Assembly (NCBI GenBank): GCA_001642005.1
Contig: LWCA01000596.1
Location: forward strand, 1 to 22,370
Direction: 5' to 3'
Origin: Intoshia linei
Taxonomy: Eukaryota; Orthonectida; Rhopaluridae
Length of the DNA stretch: 22,370 bases
In this document: piece by piece, positions 1-10,554 of the stretch
How positions within the stretch are numbered: the first letter of the stretch is position 1
Layout: each line of letters starts with the position of its first letter
The notes under the pieces: generated by a model
Databases searched by the model: none
Told to the model about the DNA's origin: nothing
The model's input: only the letters and a program-made list of their open reading frames with translations
Position numbers and translations under genes: made by a program

Positions 1-1
1 A

Positions 2-370
<369 letters not shown>

Positions 371-404
371 GTGGATGTATATTTCATTTGTTAATTTTAA
401 TTGT

Positions 405-410
405 AATAAA
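405..410 (+). promoter_or_regulatory. Poly(A) signal of the polyubiquitin gene
   Basis: A canonical AATAAA lies 35 bases after the stop codon, followed by a T-rich stretch. The position suits a short 3' UTR. Other AATAAA-like words are common in such A+T-rich DNA, so the assignment rests on proximity. Confidence 0.55.
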
Positions 411-1570
411 TATTTTAATGTAGTTTTATTTTTTTGAAAAATTTCGTGACATCATCGGTTTTTAATTTTTATTGGAATCTTTTTGTCGTTTGTATAAAAA
501 ATAATATTTTTAATTACTCAATTGATGACCTTGTTTCATATACTTGACAACCAATCTAAATTCCTATCAAGTTGTTCTTAAACTTTTTTGATTAACTCAA
601 TTCTAATTTTTTATTATCACGACAAATTTTGAGTGCGTGATTTCTGTGATACACAGATTTATTAATAATCTACAATTTTGTAATTACAATTTAATCCAAC
701 CCGGCATCGTACTTGTTTATTGTTTTAGAAAATTTTAACTGAATGTCTACTAATATATTATTCCTTTTGTCAGAAATAGTAATTGAGTTTTTTCCTTTAT
801 ATTTGTCATACAGTAATAATTTTATTTTATTACAAGTCGTTTTTAACACTGAAATTGAAATTTACTATTGTGTCGACATGTACTTTTGAAAACGTTAGTT
901 TGTTCCCTACATTGGAATAGTATAAAGTTCGGCAGGTTTGGTATATCAATACAGTCCGACTCCGTTTTGAGGCAAATTTTTGTGTGGGGCACTTTGCTAA
1001 TGTAATGTTTAATTTCTTAACATTTAAAGCTATCGCACAGCAATACATTTGAAATTAACCCTGTTTTGGGACAAAAAATAATAGTAATTTAATTTCTAGT
1101 TATATATTTAATTATTCTTGTAATACCAAAATTAAATAATTCTAGTAAATTAGATATCGCAAAAATGTTAAATTATCCGAAATGCTTAAAACTAAATAAT
1201 ATTGTAATACAGTATTTTTGTATAGTTAAAATCATTCATATCTATATCCATATTAAATTCTATATCTGAGTAAGATATATTGGGTGATTGTGAATATACT
1301 ATATAAAAATTTAAACGATATAATCAGTGATTACTAATGAAAATTCTTCTAATATACGGTTATACATTGAACTTAATTATTTATATCAAAAACCCCATTA
1401 TTTGGGGCACTTTGCGAATATTACTGCCCACACCAGGGTCTGACTGTATTATCCAACTACCCTTACTAGTCTACCAACAAATCTGAATTTCACATTTGTG
1501 AAATTACGTAAGTGTTGTCCTGAATATGTAAAGTTTTGAATTGTAGTATTAACGCAAATATTGACTAAAA
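411..1570. other. Intergenic stretch with transposon-end-like motifs
   Basis: I see no gene here. A 72-codon minus-strand open frame (830-1048) lacks any recognisable domain. Two copies of a GGGGCACTTTGC word (about 994-1005 and 1404-1415), each followed by a few bases resembling CATTACTG, read like right ends of hAT elements. They resemble the right end of the complete hAT element at 9240-9261. No matching left end or target duplication could be established. The stretch also contains the 5' flank and presumably the promoter of the gene starting at 1571. Confidence 0.4.
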
Positions 1571-3149
1571 ATGAATACTAATGAAACACTTGAGGATTTA
1601 AACAGGATAAAATTTTGCCTATATTACAATTACTTGATTGAGAATGATATAATAAACGAAAAAAATATTGAAGATTTCATCATTGAATTGGAGAAATCTT
1701 CTTTTCCTATAGAATTAATTTTAAATTCTGTCAATGCTGAAAAATACACCAGTGGTATAATCGACGGTATATTTTTGATAATTAAATGCTTAAACTGGTG
1801 ACCTTTGGACTGGAAACTGGTAAACATGGTTAATAAACTTGCAATCAAAAATATTGTGCCCTAAATTTCAAAAACTTTCTTGATTTTAGTCTTAACAATT
1901 AAAAATCTCCTTAACCATGATAACACCCTTCATAAAAGTGCATAATAAAATTATGAATTGTAAAACAATTATTCATACCAATGTATTCTAGTCTACAGTG
2001 ACGATTTAATTCAAAAACTCGAAGATGAAAATAAATATATAAATAATATCAACAATTGTCAAAATAATCTAGTTAAAATCATGTTCTATCAAGTAGATTT
2101 AAAACATGAAAAAATTGACAGAATGAAAATAATTGTAAATAGAAGTTCATCAATATTTGATAAGGTACAATTGATTCTACACGTATATAAAAATTACACA
2201 CTTTACCTCTAAACTTGCCCATTCCATCAAATTTTACTACAATATAGTCATTACAATATTTTTATTTTAGCTTCATGGATCTGAAGATTTGTGCAATTTT
2301 TATCAAACCAACATGTACGTAATGAATGATTATTTTCAATTAAACATTGATAAAATTGAAGAAGAAACAAAAATCATTCTTGAAGAAAATGAAAAACTAT
2401 CCATAAATATATACAATAAACTATTTCAACCAATAATAAATTATCGAAAAGGTTCATCCGCGTCAAGAGATAAAAATGCAGACTTTACAAAAACAAAACG
2501 ATTTTTATATGAAATTTTGGACAATCAAAAATTATTACTAGATACTATTTTACTTGAAATAGAAATTGTTGACAATGATTCAATCGATTTAAAAAAAAAC
2601 CATGATTTACTAATTCAAGATGTTGACGCGTCTATTAAGGCAATCAAGAATTTTAATTTGGTATACGAAAAAGATAATTCTGTTTTAAATCAACTTGTAG
2701 TCAGGTTTACAAAGTTGTTGGAAGATAAATCTAATCGCAATACCGATGAATTGATAATGTGCAATAATCTTTTGGAGTATTGCAATTTTTTTTTAAATTT
2801 ACAATTCTATTTAGTGTACTTCATGATAGTGTTCATAGTGAGAAAATTTTTAAAAAATCCTTGATGAATTGGTGCAACAGTGTATTACAATGTGTAATAC
2901 TAACGATAAAATTACTTTTACATTTTATATCCATTTTTTTCTTTATTTTCGTTCCAATATATATAATTTTTTTAGAGAGATGTGTCTAATTTTACAACCG
3001 TTTGGAATGATAAATGCTTAATTATATGTTTAATAAAGAAATTGTTCCCCAACAAATTTCCAATTGATTTCATGAAACAATCTATAAATGTACGTTATAT
3101 TGATGGGTATTCATTTTATTACCATGTTTGGAGTTTCAGTTTATGTTAA
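1571..3149 (+). CDS. Unrecognised five-exon gene, predicted coiled-coil protein
   Basis: I do not recognise this protein. Proposed exons are 1571-1797, 1999-2164, 2271-2776, 2815-2893 and 2976-3149. All four introns are GT-AG and every junction keeps phase (2, 0, 2, 0), giving about 383 residues. The ATG at 1571 is the first possible one, because an in-frame TGA precedes it at 1562. Residues 1-75 look like a small helical domain. Residues 77-131 and roughly 140-290 are rich in Lys, Glu, Asp, Asn, Leu and Ile in a helix-friendly, coiled-coil-like pattern. The rest is a mixed, partly hydrophobic C-terminal region. There is no signal peptide or convincing membrane segment. Intron 3 is only 38 nt. 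Reading through introns 3 or 4 yields low-complexity hydrophobic tails, which argues for splicing. The last exon has a possible donor (GTACGT at 3090), so the end is uncertain. A structural role (spindle or kinetochore type) is a guess from composition only. Confidence 0.6.
2777..2814 (+). other. Candidate 38-nt intron
   Basis: The segment begins GTATTG and ends CTATTTAG with a T-rich interior. Removing it joins GA to T (a GAT codon, phase 2) and moves into a frame that stays open with protein-like composition for 26 codons, up to the next donor at 2894. Retaining it leads through a low-complexity hydrophobic stretch to a stop at 2862-2864. Confidence 0.55.
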
Positions 3150-3504
3150 GAATTACGATAAGTAAACGTAGATTAATCTAGGCTGACCAATGAAGAGCGA
3201 ACCTATAGTGTATATGACTAGGCTACCCGAAAATTAAAAGTATTTCACAGTCTATGCGTAGTATCATATACCCCATAGCTGCTATATGTCTCTATAAGGA
3301 GTGTCTTGACTTTATTTTAAATTTTACACAAAATAAAAATCATATTCAAGAATATAATTTTTTTAACGCTTAATTTGGAAAAATTTTGCCCTCATTTTAC
3401 AAAAATGTCGTTTACTCACAAGCTTCCCGAATATGGGTGTAGTGATATATCGCTATCATACTAATCGAGACTCGAATATATACTTTTGATATAACTCACT
3501 TATG
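3150..3504. other. Non-coding, possible 3' flank of the preceding gene
   Basis: No gene is visible. AATAAA at 3332-3337 could serve as a poly(A) signal for the upstream gene. The part around 3373-3430 resembles 15160-15215 (a shared TTTGGAAAAAT, then a GCC..CATTTTAC stretch), so it is probably a decayed repeat. Confidence 0.35.
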
Positions 3505-3650
3505 ATGTCTAACTGGCAGACTGGTTAGTCATATAATTGTATTTTGCGTGGCTAGGTTTGAATTCCGATTTGGATATCTTTTTATTTAAGATGAACTTAT
3601 CTGAGTTCGTCTCTGCCAATCGTTACAATGGGTATCAGTACACTTTCAGT
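3505..3650 (+). repeat. tRNA-related SINE with A and B boxes
   Basis: TGGCAGACTGG at 3514-3524 fits an RNA polymerase III A box. GGTTTGAATTCC at 3555-3566 fits a B box with one C-to-T decay. The spacing is close to that of a tRNA. The unit does not fold into a convincing tRNA, so it is a tRNA-derived element. Its downstream part, starting GATGAACTTATCTGAG (about 3590), recurs near 11060, which is what one expects of a dispersed SINE. Exact ends and target duplications were not found. Confidence 0.55.
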
Positions 3651-4052
3651 TTTGTTCAGGTTTGGATCAATGACCAATAGTCATTGACCATTCTAGATTT
3701 TATACTCAAATTCATACAATCAGTTGTTATTAGCAACAACAATAAAAGTTAATTACAAATTGAAATTTAAAATGGTAAAATAAAGTTTAGCTCGTTTTAA
3801 AAACTTAGACTTTCAAAAAACTAAATTTGAATTAATAATTACTAATTAATAATAATATGTTAAAACTCCATACTTTTATAATAAATTTGTACAGAAAACA
3901 CTCGAAAATGTATTGTAAACACTATAAATAGCATGTAATTTTTGATTTGTCTATTTTTTATTCTAATTTTTTAAATTTAAAGTTTAAATTTAACATTTTG
4001 AACGAATGCATTCGAATGGTAACAGAATGTGTGAATATTTTAGATTTAAATA

Positions 4053-4205
4053 TAGTGGCCAGAAAAATACGTACTATCAATTTTAGTTTATTTGGTGATA
4101 CATGTAAAGCCAAAACTACTTATCTATGATAACGATTAAAAATTTTCGGCTTAAAATTTATTCCAAATAAACTTAAAGTGATAGTACGTATTTTTCTAGC
4201 CATTT
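4053..4205 (-). mobile_element. Palindromic MITE, copy A (TA target, Tc1/mariner-like)
   Basis: The 153-bp element is bounded by TA on both sides (4051-4052, 4206-4207). Its ends are inverted repeats of over 40 bases: the left reads GTGGCCAGAAAAATACGTAC and the right is its near-perfect complement. The loop region matches the other copies in reverse orientation. TA target duplication and short size suggest a non-autonomous Tc1/mariner-type element; no transposase is present. A 60-codon open frame ending here is a by-product. Confidence 0.8.
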
Positions 4206-4463
4206 TAATTTAAACGATACATTTTTAATTTTAGAATCAAATAAAATTTGTTTTGGAAATTTTGTCGCAATTGGGGATATATATTCCCTTGGTATCATTT
4301 TATATAGAGTAGCAGCCGTTTATAGCGATCCGTGAATAAGTTTTAATAACTTACAAATTATTTTTATATTTTGCATTGTAACGACATGAAACAATTTTTT
4401 ATTTACTTGTAAAAATATAAACATTACAATCAGGGTTTAAATTTGGAACCAATTAATTCAAAT

Positions 4464-4490
4464 TGCTCTAAAGTCGTTAAGCAACAATAC
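4464..4490 (+). repeat. Short direct repeat, left copy
   Basis: TAAAGTCGTTAAGCAACAATA lies here and again just beyond the 4536-5104 hAT element (about 5121-5141), with weaker similarity continuing on both sides. The element therefore sits between two copies of a locally duplicated flank. Confidence 0.6.
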
Positions 4491-4535
4491 ATACAATTGT
4501 GTACATTTCATATAATTTTAAATAACATATTAGTC

Positions 4536-5104
4536 CAGTGGTTCCCAAACTTTTTCCATCATGGACCAATTGTCACACAAAAAAAATACCCTTAATTCTG
4601 AACACGCCACTGAGGTAATATTTTGATTTTTTTATTATGTATTTTTTCTTAAATCGTATTTTTTATAGTATTTGTATTTGTATTTTTATGATATCAAAAA
4701 TTTTACATTAATTTTGACAAGGTAGCTCCAATGGATTTTAATTCTTATGGCAATTAAAAAAATTCTTAATTTTAAACATACTTATCGCGAACTATCAGTG
4801 CCGTATGCGAGATTCTTCCACCGAGGGATCTCAACGAAATTTTTTTAAAATGGAGGCTTTAATTTACTAAATTGAGCATTAAAAAAATTCTTGAATATCA
4901 ATTCATTTGAGTGTTAAATTTAAAATATCAACTCAAGAATCTTAGAAAGGTGGATAGGGTTATATGACCTGATAATTCGTTTACAAAATTTTTTAATGGA
5001 CTATTTTTTATTTTTAAAGTGGCGACGGCCTTAAATTTAATGCAGGGGAAAATTATTCCCGTTATTCAGTAAATTTTTATTGTGGACCACTTTGGGAAAC
5101 ACTG
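4536..5104. mobile_element. Non-autonomous hAT-like element with perfect 8-bp TSD
   Basis: The left end is CAGTGGTTCCCAAACTTTTT. The right end, read on the other strand, is CAGTGTTTCCCAAAGTGGTC, so the first 14 bases match with one difference. TATTAGTC precedes the element (4528-4535) and follows it (5105-5112), a perfect 8-bp target duplication typical of hAT transposons. The 569-bp interior has no coding potential, so it depended on a transposase elsewhere. The perfect duplication suggests a fairly recent insertion. Confidence 0.88.
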
Positions 5105-5192
5105 TATTAGTCGAATGCTTTAAAGTCGTTAAGCAACAATAAATAAATATTTACATTTTACTAATTATAAGGTTTTTGAGTCTTTATTTAGG

Positions 5193-5632
5193 TTAAATTA
5201 ACAAGTGTATTGTGATAAAAATTTTAAGATAAGTCGTATCGTTAGAAAATTTATTATAATTATGTAAATTTTCATCGGTCTTGCGCCGCACTGTTGATTC
5301 AGACGGTATTTTCATGTTAATCCATTTATATAGAAAATATTTAACGCTTTTCATATTCAATTTATGAATAGGTATAATCTGATGCCGTAAAAAAATTGCC
5401 AGGTCCTTTATAAATTGTGAATTTTTAACTGAGCTGGAATCATCGTCTATTGCAATTACAACATCTGGGTCATTTTCAATATGTATGGTACTTTTAGAGT
5501 GCTTCTCAATACTTTTTTTAGACTTAAAATGACGTTGCAGTATTTACACTTAATCGCATGTCCGTCTTTTTGTAAAAATTTAAACATAGCACAGTATATT
5601 TCTGCCAGTTTTGCTTTATCTTTTTGGCATAG
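5193..5632 (-). pseudogene. CGGBP1-like / BED zinc-finger relic, frameshifted
   Basis: The minus strand encodes a protein resembling CGG triplet-repeat-binding protein 1 and its transposon relatives, which are DNA-binding proteins derived from hAT transposases. From 5632 downward one reads an N-terminal segment with the finger half CKYC (5537-5548), then a frame change near 5520-5530, then KHSKSTIH, which supplies the two histidines. After that come an acidic linker, a helical domain (FIKDLAIFLRHQIIP) and IPSESTVRRK, the counterpart of the conserved IPxxxxLR(R/K) motif of this family. The frame ends with TAA at 5193-5195. One indel is needed to join the two finger halves and no start codon is evident, so I treat it as a broken copy. 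A sequencing error or an intron upstream at 5633 cannot be excluded. Confidence 0.6.
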
Positions 5633-5639
5633 CTATAAA

Positions 5640-6260
5640 TGAATTATAAAATGATACTTAAAAAAATTACTTATCAATGATAATTTTGTTGTAAATGAAA
5701 AAGTTCATAATTAAATTCAAAATAAAACGATGAAATGTAAACACAATGATGCAAACTTCCTTAAGAGCATCATTAAAATCTTGCTTAATTTAGTCATTAT
5801 GCTCTATGAATGGCGGTAGTCATTACATATAATTTGAAAGATGAATATATGAAACATGTTTTGAATATTAATTTACCGTTTTATCTAAATGCTGCTATAC
5901 TTACCTAAACTGTTTCTTTTAATTTCATGCTAAATTGTTAATTTTAGGGTTTAAGGTCAAATATATCCGTTTCAGAGTGTGAATTGGTTGATTTTATTGT
6001 GCAAATTCGAGCTATCGATAATTTACAAAAATCTGAAATTGTTTAAATAAAAGTTTCTCTAATCTAGGCTGTAATATTTAAATATTCATTTTTTCTGTTT
6101 AAATCCTTATTTGTATATTATTAAAATATCTTATTATGAACATGATTAATAAACTTGTAAGTAAAAGTCTCTAAAAATGGATATCTGCGTTTGTAAACAT
6201 TTATTGATAAACTGATTGTGTCGAAAATTTAAATAACGGCTTATATAAATAATACTTTAT
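5640..6260. other. Non-coding A+T-rich stretch
   Basis: No open frame, RNA gene or recognisable element was found. Composition is the A+T-rich background of the window. Part of it may be the upstream flank of the CGGBP1-like relic. Confidence 0.4.
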
Positions 6261-6800
6261 TTATATAGAATTGACTGTCTGTGTGTTACCGTTTAATTAA
6301 GAAATTAAACTTTCTATAAATTACAAAAATCCAGTTTTCATTAGTAAATTTAATTTTCAAAAGTGGAATCTTTCAGGATTAAAAGCCCAAATTGCGATTT
6401 TTTTGAAAAATAAAATCATTTTTAGAATTTTAAATTAAAATGGAAATATTTTCGTAAATCTCAACCTCAGTAACTTACGTCTTCATGGTAAAAAATACAG
6501 ATTACCCTTTTTTTTATAATGAAAAAAGTTGTGACTTGATATAAATAATTGCAGCTGATAGGGTTATATCTAGTTAACAGACACAAGAAATTTCAATGTC
6601 ATAAAGTGACGCCTTTATGGTCAAAAAAGCACTTTAGTTTAATGTTTTTTTTGTGTAACTATTTTGCTAAAACAAAAAATACTCAATACTAATCGTTCCA
6701 GAATTTACAAGAAATTATTATGCTAATTTTAGATTCAATTGGTGTAAATACAATATTTCAACCTCAGAAATCTACGCACTCCCGATGAAAAATAACTTAA
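6260..6800 (+). repeat. Diverged repeat with internal tandem units
   Basis: Two loosely repeated units lie at about 6360-6490 and 6600-6800. Each has a CTTTCAGGATTAAAA or CTTTATGGTCAAAA motif, then a poly-T stretch, then TCTCAACCTCAG or TTTCAACCTCAG. The same order of motifs recurs at 10690-10870. The leader AATTGACTGTCTGTGTGTTA (about 6270) matches AATTGAATGTCTATGTGTGT near 10570. The family is old and unclassified; the TGTCTGT leader resembles insect interspersed repeats, perhaps helitron-type, but that is inference. Confidence 0.45.
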
Positions 6801-7086
6801 AATGAAAATTTAAATATTCATCCTATAATTTCAAAAAAAAGTGGGAATTGACCGTATACACAATAAAAATACAGAAATATGGGCTTCAATCTTATAAATT
6901 GATTACTTCTGTTTTATTATCATTGTTACTTAATTTCTCATTTTCAAAAAATTTCAAATTTTAGAATCAACTTAAATATAACTTTGTCAGATAATTTTGT
7001 GATTTATTTCAATTTGTGGTTACATTGCTTCATCAGAAATACATGATAGAAGTAAAAACTATGTACTAAAGTTTATTACTTTAGAC

Positions 7087-9261
7087 CAGTGATGAGCAAA
7101 CTCTAAAAAAATAGTGTCGCTGTTACGGGTAACCAAGTTTATTGGGTGTCTTTGAAAAGTAGAAATTTTTTATACTTTTACATTAATGAGATGGGTGGTG
7201 TTGCTTAAAATCTGAAGTTATTTTTTCAATATCTGGCCGGTAGCTCGAGGTTTTTAGGCATATTTGGGCTTGGATCAACTCGACGCTCAACCGGTTACTG
7301 ACTTTTGTATTGTTTAAAGCTATTATAGAAAAGGTCTGCTCGCAGTTGTACGTCGACCCAAAAAACGTCAAGAGTGACAAAGCCACTTTTTTTAGGCCTT
7401 TGAAGTTCTTTGGCATACTTTTCCAGCACGTTAACACCACATTTTGTGGACTTTTGTACTCTTCTCTGTCGTAAATTTTTGCTTCGATTTTTTCAAGATG
7501 CCGGTTCATTTCTTCAAATTTGTTGACAAACCACGTTGTTTTTTAGGTCGATGAGCTCGGAATCCAAATTTGAACTAATCCAATTAAAACACTTCTAATC
7601 ATTCAAATTTTCTAATAAATGCGGGATGCACACTACTTTAATTAGTTTGCTGATATCTGAGAAGTCTATGAATCGTTGGTTGAAAGTTTCAATTGTCGAC
7701 GTTATGAAAGATTAAAACTCTTGTTGTAGCGTGTTATCGATGTGACAGGTATGTTGTTATAAAAAAGTGAACATGCTATAACCTGAGTTTTCAATCTTGC
7801 ATTTGATAAAATTAAGTTTTTGAACGAATCCTTTGACACTACCAAACATTCAATCATGATCCCGTGTCCCTGCAGATGTTTGTTTAGACCGTTGAAAAAA
7901 ATCGCCATGTCAGTTATAAAATATAACCTCACTTTCCACGTAACGTCATTTATATGTATAAACTTATCTAACAAACCTTTTTGATATAGAAAAAGTTCAA
8001 CTTCGTTAATGCACTCACAAAACCGTTCCAACATTCGTCCCCTAGATAGCCACCTGACCTCCGTGTACATTAATAGCCCTTCAACTTCCGCATTTAATTG
8101 AATCCGTAATTGCTTAAATTCTCTTTTATGAAGAGCTCTTGCTGAAATGAAATTAATGATTTTGACAACGTTGCTTTGTAGTTTTGTGTAAGTTTCGAAA
8201 TTTTGTTTGGCCCACAGGGCTTCTTGATGAATCAGACAGTGGAATAAAAAGATTGGGTGATGTACCTCTCTTTTGAGGAGTTGGATTAACCCATTCAGCC
8301 TGCAAATCATCGCCGGTGCGCCGTCTGTGGTGACAGAAATTAATTGGTTAATATCAATGTTTTTTTTAATAAAAGTTTTTTAATGGAATTTAAATAGTCT
8401 TGACTACGACAAGCGACGGTAGCGACGACAAGTCAATCAGCTCTTCTTCCATTCTTGATGTATGGAATTTGACAATGATGGCTAGCCGTGCTTTTTCACA
8501 TACATCCACAGTCTCATCAAGACACATAGAGAAAAACTGGCAATTTTTTAGGTCATCCGTTATCTGACGCGAGATGTCTCCATGCAAAGCTAGTATTCTT
8601 CTTTTGACAGTAAAACGAGTCATCGAAAGTTTCTCAACAGTTTCTTCCATCTCTGCATTATGAAAAAGAGTTTTTACTGCTTTTGATATAGACTGTTATA
8701 TATAAATTCCGTCCGAATACGGCCTGAGGTGTTGGGCAATGTGAAGAGAAAGGTGCAGAGACGTTTCAGTGATACGTTTCCAACTTTTTTCTTCTTCTAC
8801 TTGTAAATTAATGGTAGAGTTGAGTTCGTCAAAATAAATTTTGACTTGTCGATCAATTACCTTATCAGATTCTGTAATGTGGTGTGAATTTTGAAAGTGT
8901 CTTTTAATGACGTACGAGTCTCGTACTAGATTTTGCATACAATCATTTATTATGCATAAAGCCTTGTCGTTTTGACTAACCACCCCGTATTTTTTGTCCA
9001 TTCGTCGTTGAAGAACGTTCTTTTCCCCATGAATTTTAATATTGAAAATAAAAAAACTGTTTTGAAAATTTGAAAAAGAAAAAACACAATTTTATGAGCA
9101 ATAAAAATTTCAATTTTACAGTTGTGGTGGTTTTAAATTTAATTCAATAACTTTCCACAACTTGTAAAAATAAATTTGAAACAATAAATGAAAGTTCTTG
9201 GTAGGACAAAATTAGTGTGAAGTGTCTAGTCCCACTGAGTGGGACACTTTGCTCATCACTG
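7087..9261 (-). mobile_element. hAT DNA transposon, 2175 bp, perfect TSD and TIRs
   Basis: The ends are CAGTGATGAGCAAA on the left and its exact complement on the right (14 bp, then imperfect). The 8-bp target duplication CTTTAGAC is perfect at 7079-7086 and 9262-9269. The interior carries a minus-strand transposase of the ZBED5/GTF2IRD2/SCAND3-like hAT group with several disabling changes. The element is full-length in structure but can no longer encode its own enzyme. It may still be movable by a related transposase. Confidence 0.93.
7183..9030 (-). pseudogene. hAT transposase (ZBED5/GTF2IRD2-like group), broken
   Basis: hAT transposases cut and paste the element through an RNase H-like DDE core. 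From the ATG at 9030 the pieces are: a BED-finger region (CIIN for CxxC, so one Cys is lost; HFQNSH supplies the histidines); the first core segment with CLDET; VTTDGAPAM; FHCLIHQEALWAK; EVRWLSRGRMLERF; and the C-terminal dimerisation part FGSTYNCEQTFS ending at 7183. All three expected acidic residues (in CLDE, TTDG and CEQ) are still visible. Breaks: a frameshift at the A-run near 8990; an in-frame TAA at 8696-8698; a stop at 8390-8392 plus a frameshift, perhaps at the T-run 8360-8367; a frameshift near 7740 with TAA at 7712-7714; TAG at 7595-7597; and a frameshift near 7535. The coding order is otherwise complete, which implies decay after insertion or copying of an already dead element. 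Confidence 0.9.
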
Positions 9262-9269
9262 CTTTAGAC

Positions 9270-10480
9270 TTAGTAGTTTAGTCAATTGTCAATTTCTTAA
9301 CATATTGGTAAGTATTTTTAAAAACATTTTTATCGACCACTAAAAATAACCGTACAATTTATCAATTCGATAAATCGAATTGGTTTTCGCCTTTGCTTAT
9401 CTTTTATTTATAAAATTATTTAATTAAATTTTATCTATAAAATCATATTCTAAATAATATCCAATATTAAAATCATCCATATTTTTTTTAATTTTACGAA
9501 AAGTATTGATTATTTCACGAGCTTTGCTTTTTTGTAAACTAAGAAAGGCCCAACTGTTGTTATCATTTGATGAAACGATTATGAAAGCATAAGATTAAAT
9601 TTTATCATATTTTAATTAATGAAATGACATTATATGTGTAATATTTATATTCAACATATTAATAAAGATTGTTGATATAATTAAAACGACATTTTGTCGA
9701 TTTTATCAATGTTATAATTTTTCTTCGTAATTGTAGCAACGTAATTAACATTATTTTATTGTTAGGCTGCATTGTATTGTTTTATCCCCCTGCTCAATAA
9801 TTATTGTATTATTATAGTATCACATCGTGATAAGATGTTATAAAATGTATAATATAATATTAGCCTACATACATTTAATTCACGTTTATATTGTAATACA
9901 AAAATGTTGTAATATAACATTTCATCAATGTCAAATTAGTTTTTTATAAACTCAGTACGTTAACGAACCGAACCTCTTATACTAGATACACCTAAAATAA
10001 AAAATACCCATTTAAAAATCGTCGCAGATGATGCAATACAGTCATTACGATACATATTATTAAAACTCACAACGAGGAAATTTTCAAACCCAGAAAGATA
10101 TTGAAAGATGATGGAAGGAAGATTTTTACATTCATTATTTAAAGATCGCTAAAAGTAATGAACTGTTTCGTAGCGATTTTGCAATTGATGTAAACCAGTC
10201 TTAAACAGGTATTGAGACTAGGTGGTTGAATTTTTTATATATTAACCTAATTAGAAAAATTTATTATTTGTAAAAAAACCTAGAATTTGTAAAAATTTTT
10301 TAAACAATTCGTAGAAACTTAAGTTTTTAATTTTTAAGTAACTATAAATGTCTCAACAATTTTGCAAAACAATCAAAAAAATAATAAACTGGATTGATGG
10401 CGACTAATTGTTTTCAAATTCTTTTTATTATCACTAATGATCGTGTCAAATAAAATTATAAACAGTATTAAAAAAAACTA
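9270..10480. other. Non-coding A+T-rich stretch with short palindromes
   Basis: No gene is seen. A 20-bp palindrome lies at 9363-9382 (arms CAATTCGAT and ATCGAATTG, spacer AA). A smaller one, TATCAC-ATC-GTGATA, is at 9818-9832. The segment around 9965-9990 resembles 19724-19750. Confidence 0.4.
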
Positions 10481-10554
10481 TATTGCTTGAAAAATATTCG
10501 TACTTTATCAAATGAATTTAAAATTACTACACGTTGGTATTTGTTGGTTTTATT

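Noticed and set aside
830-1048. 72-codon minus-strand open frame in the intergenic region
   Set aside because: No domain, and it overlaps a transposon-end-like motif; no splice partners were found.
1630-1848. Minus-strand open frame opposite exon 1 of the unknown gene
   Set aside because: It is the antisense shadow of a well-supported plus-strand exon.
2780-2989. 69-codon frame with a hydrophobic end, possible membrane protein
   Set aside because: Its middle part is exon 4 of the reconstructed gene; the hydrophobic part is the T-rich intron at 2894-2975 read through.
3514-3566. Functional tRNA gene
   Set aside because: A and B boxes are present but the arms do not form a convincing cloverleaf and the tail recurs elsewhere, so it is a SINE.
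3947-4129. 60-codon plus-strand frame
   Set aside because: It runs into the palindromic MITE and is low in complexity.
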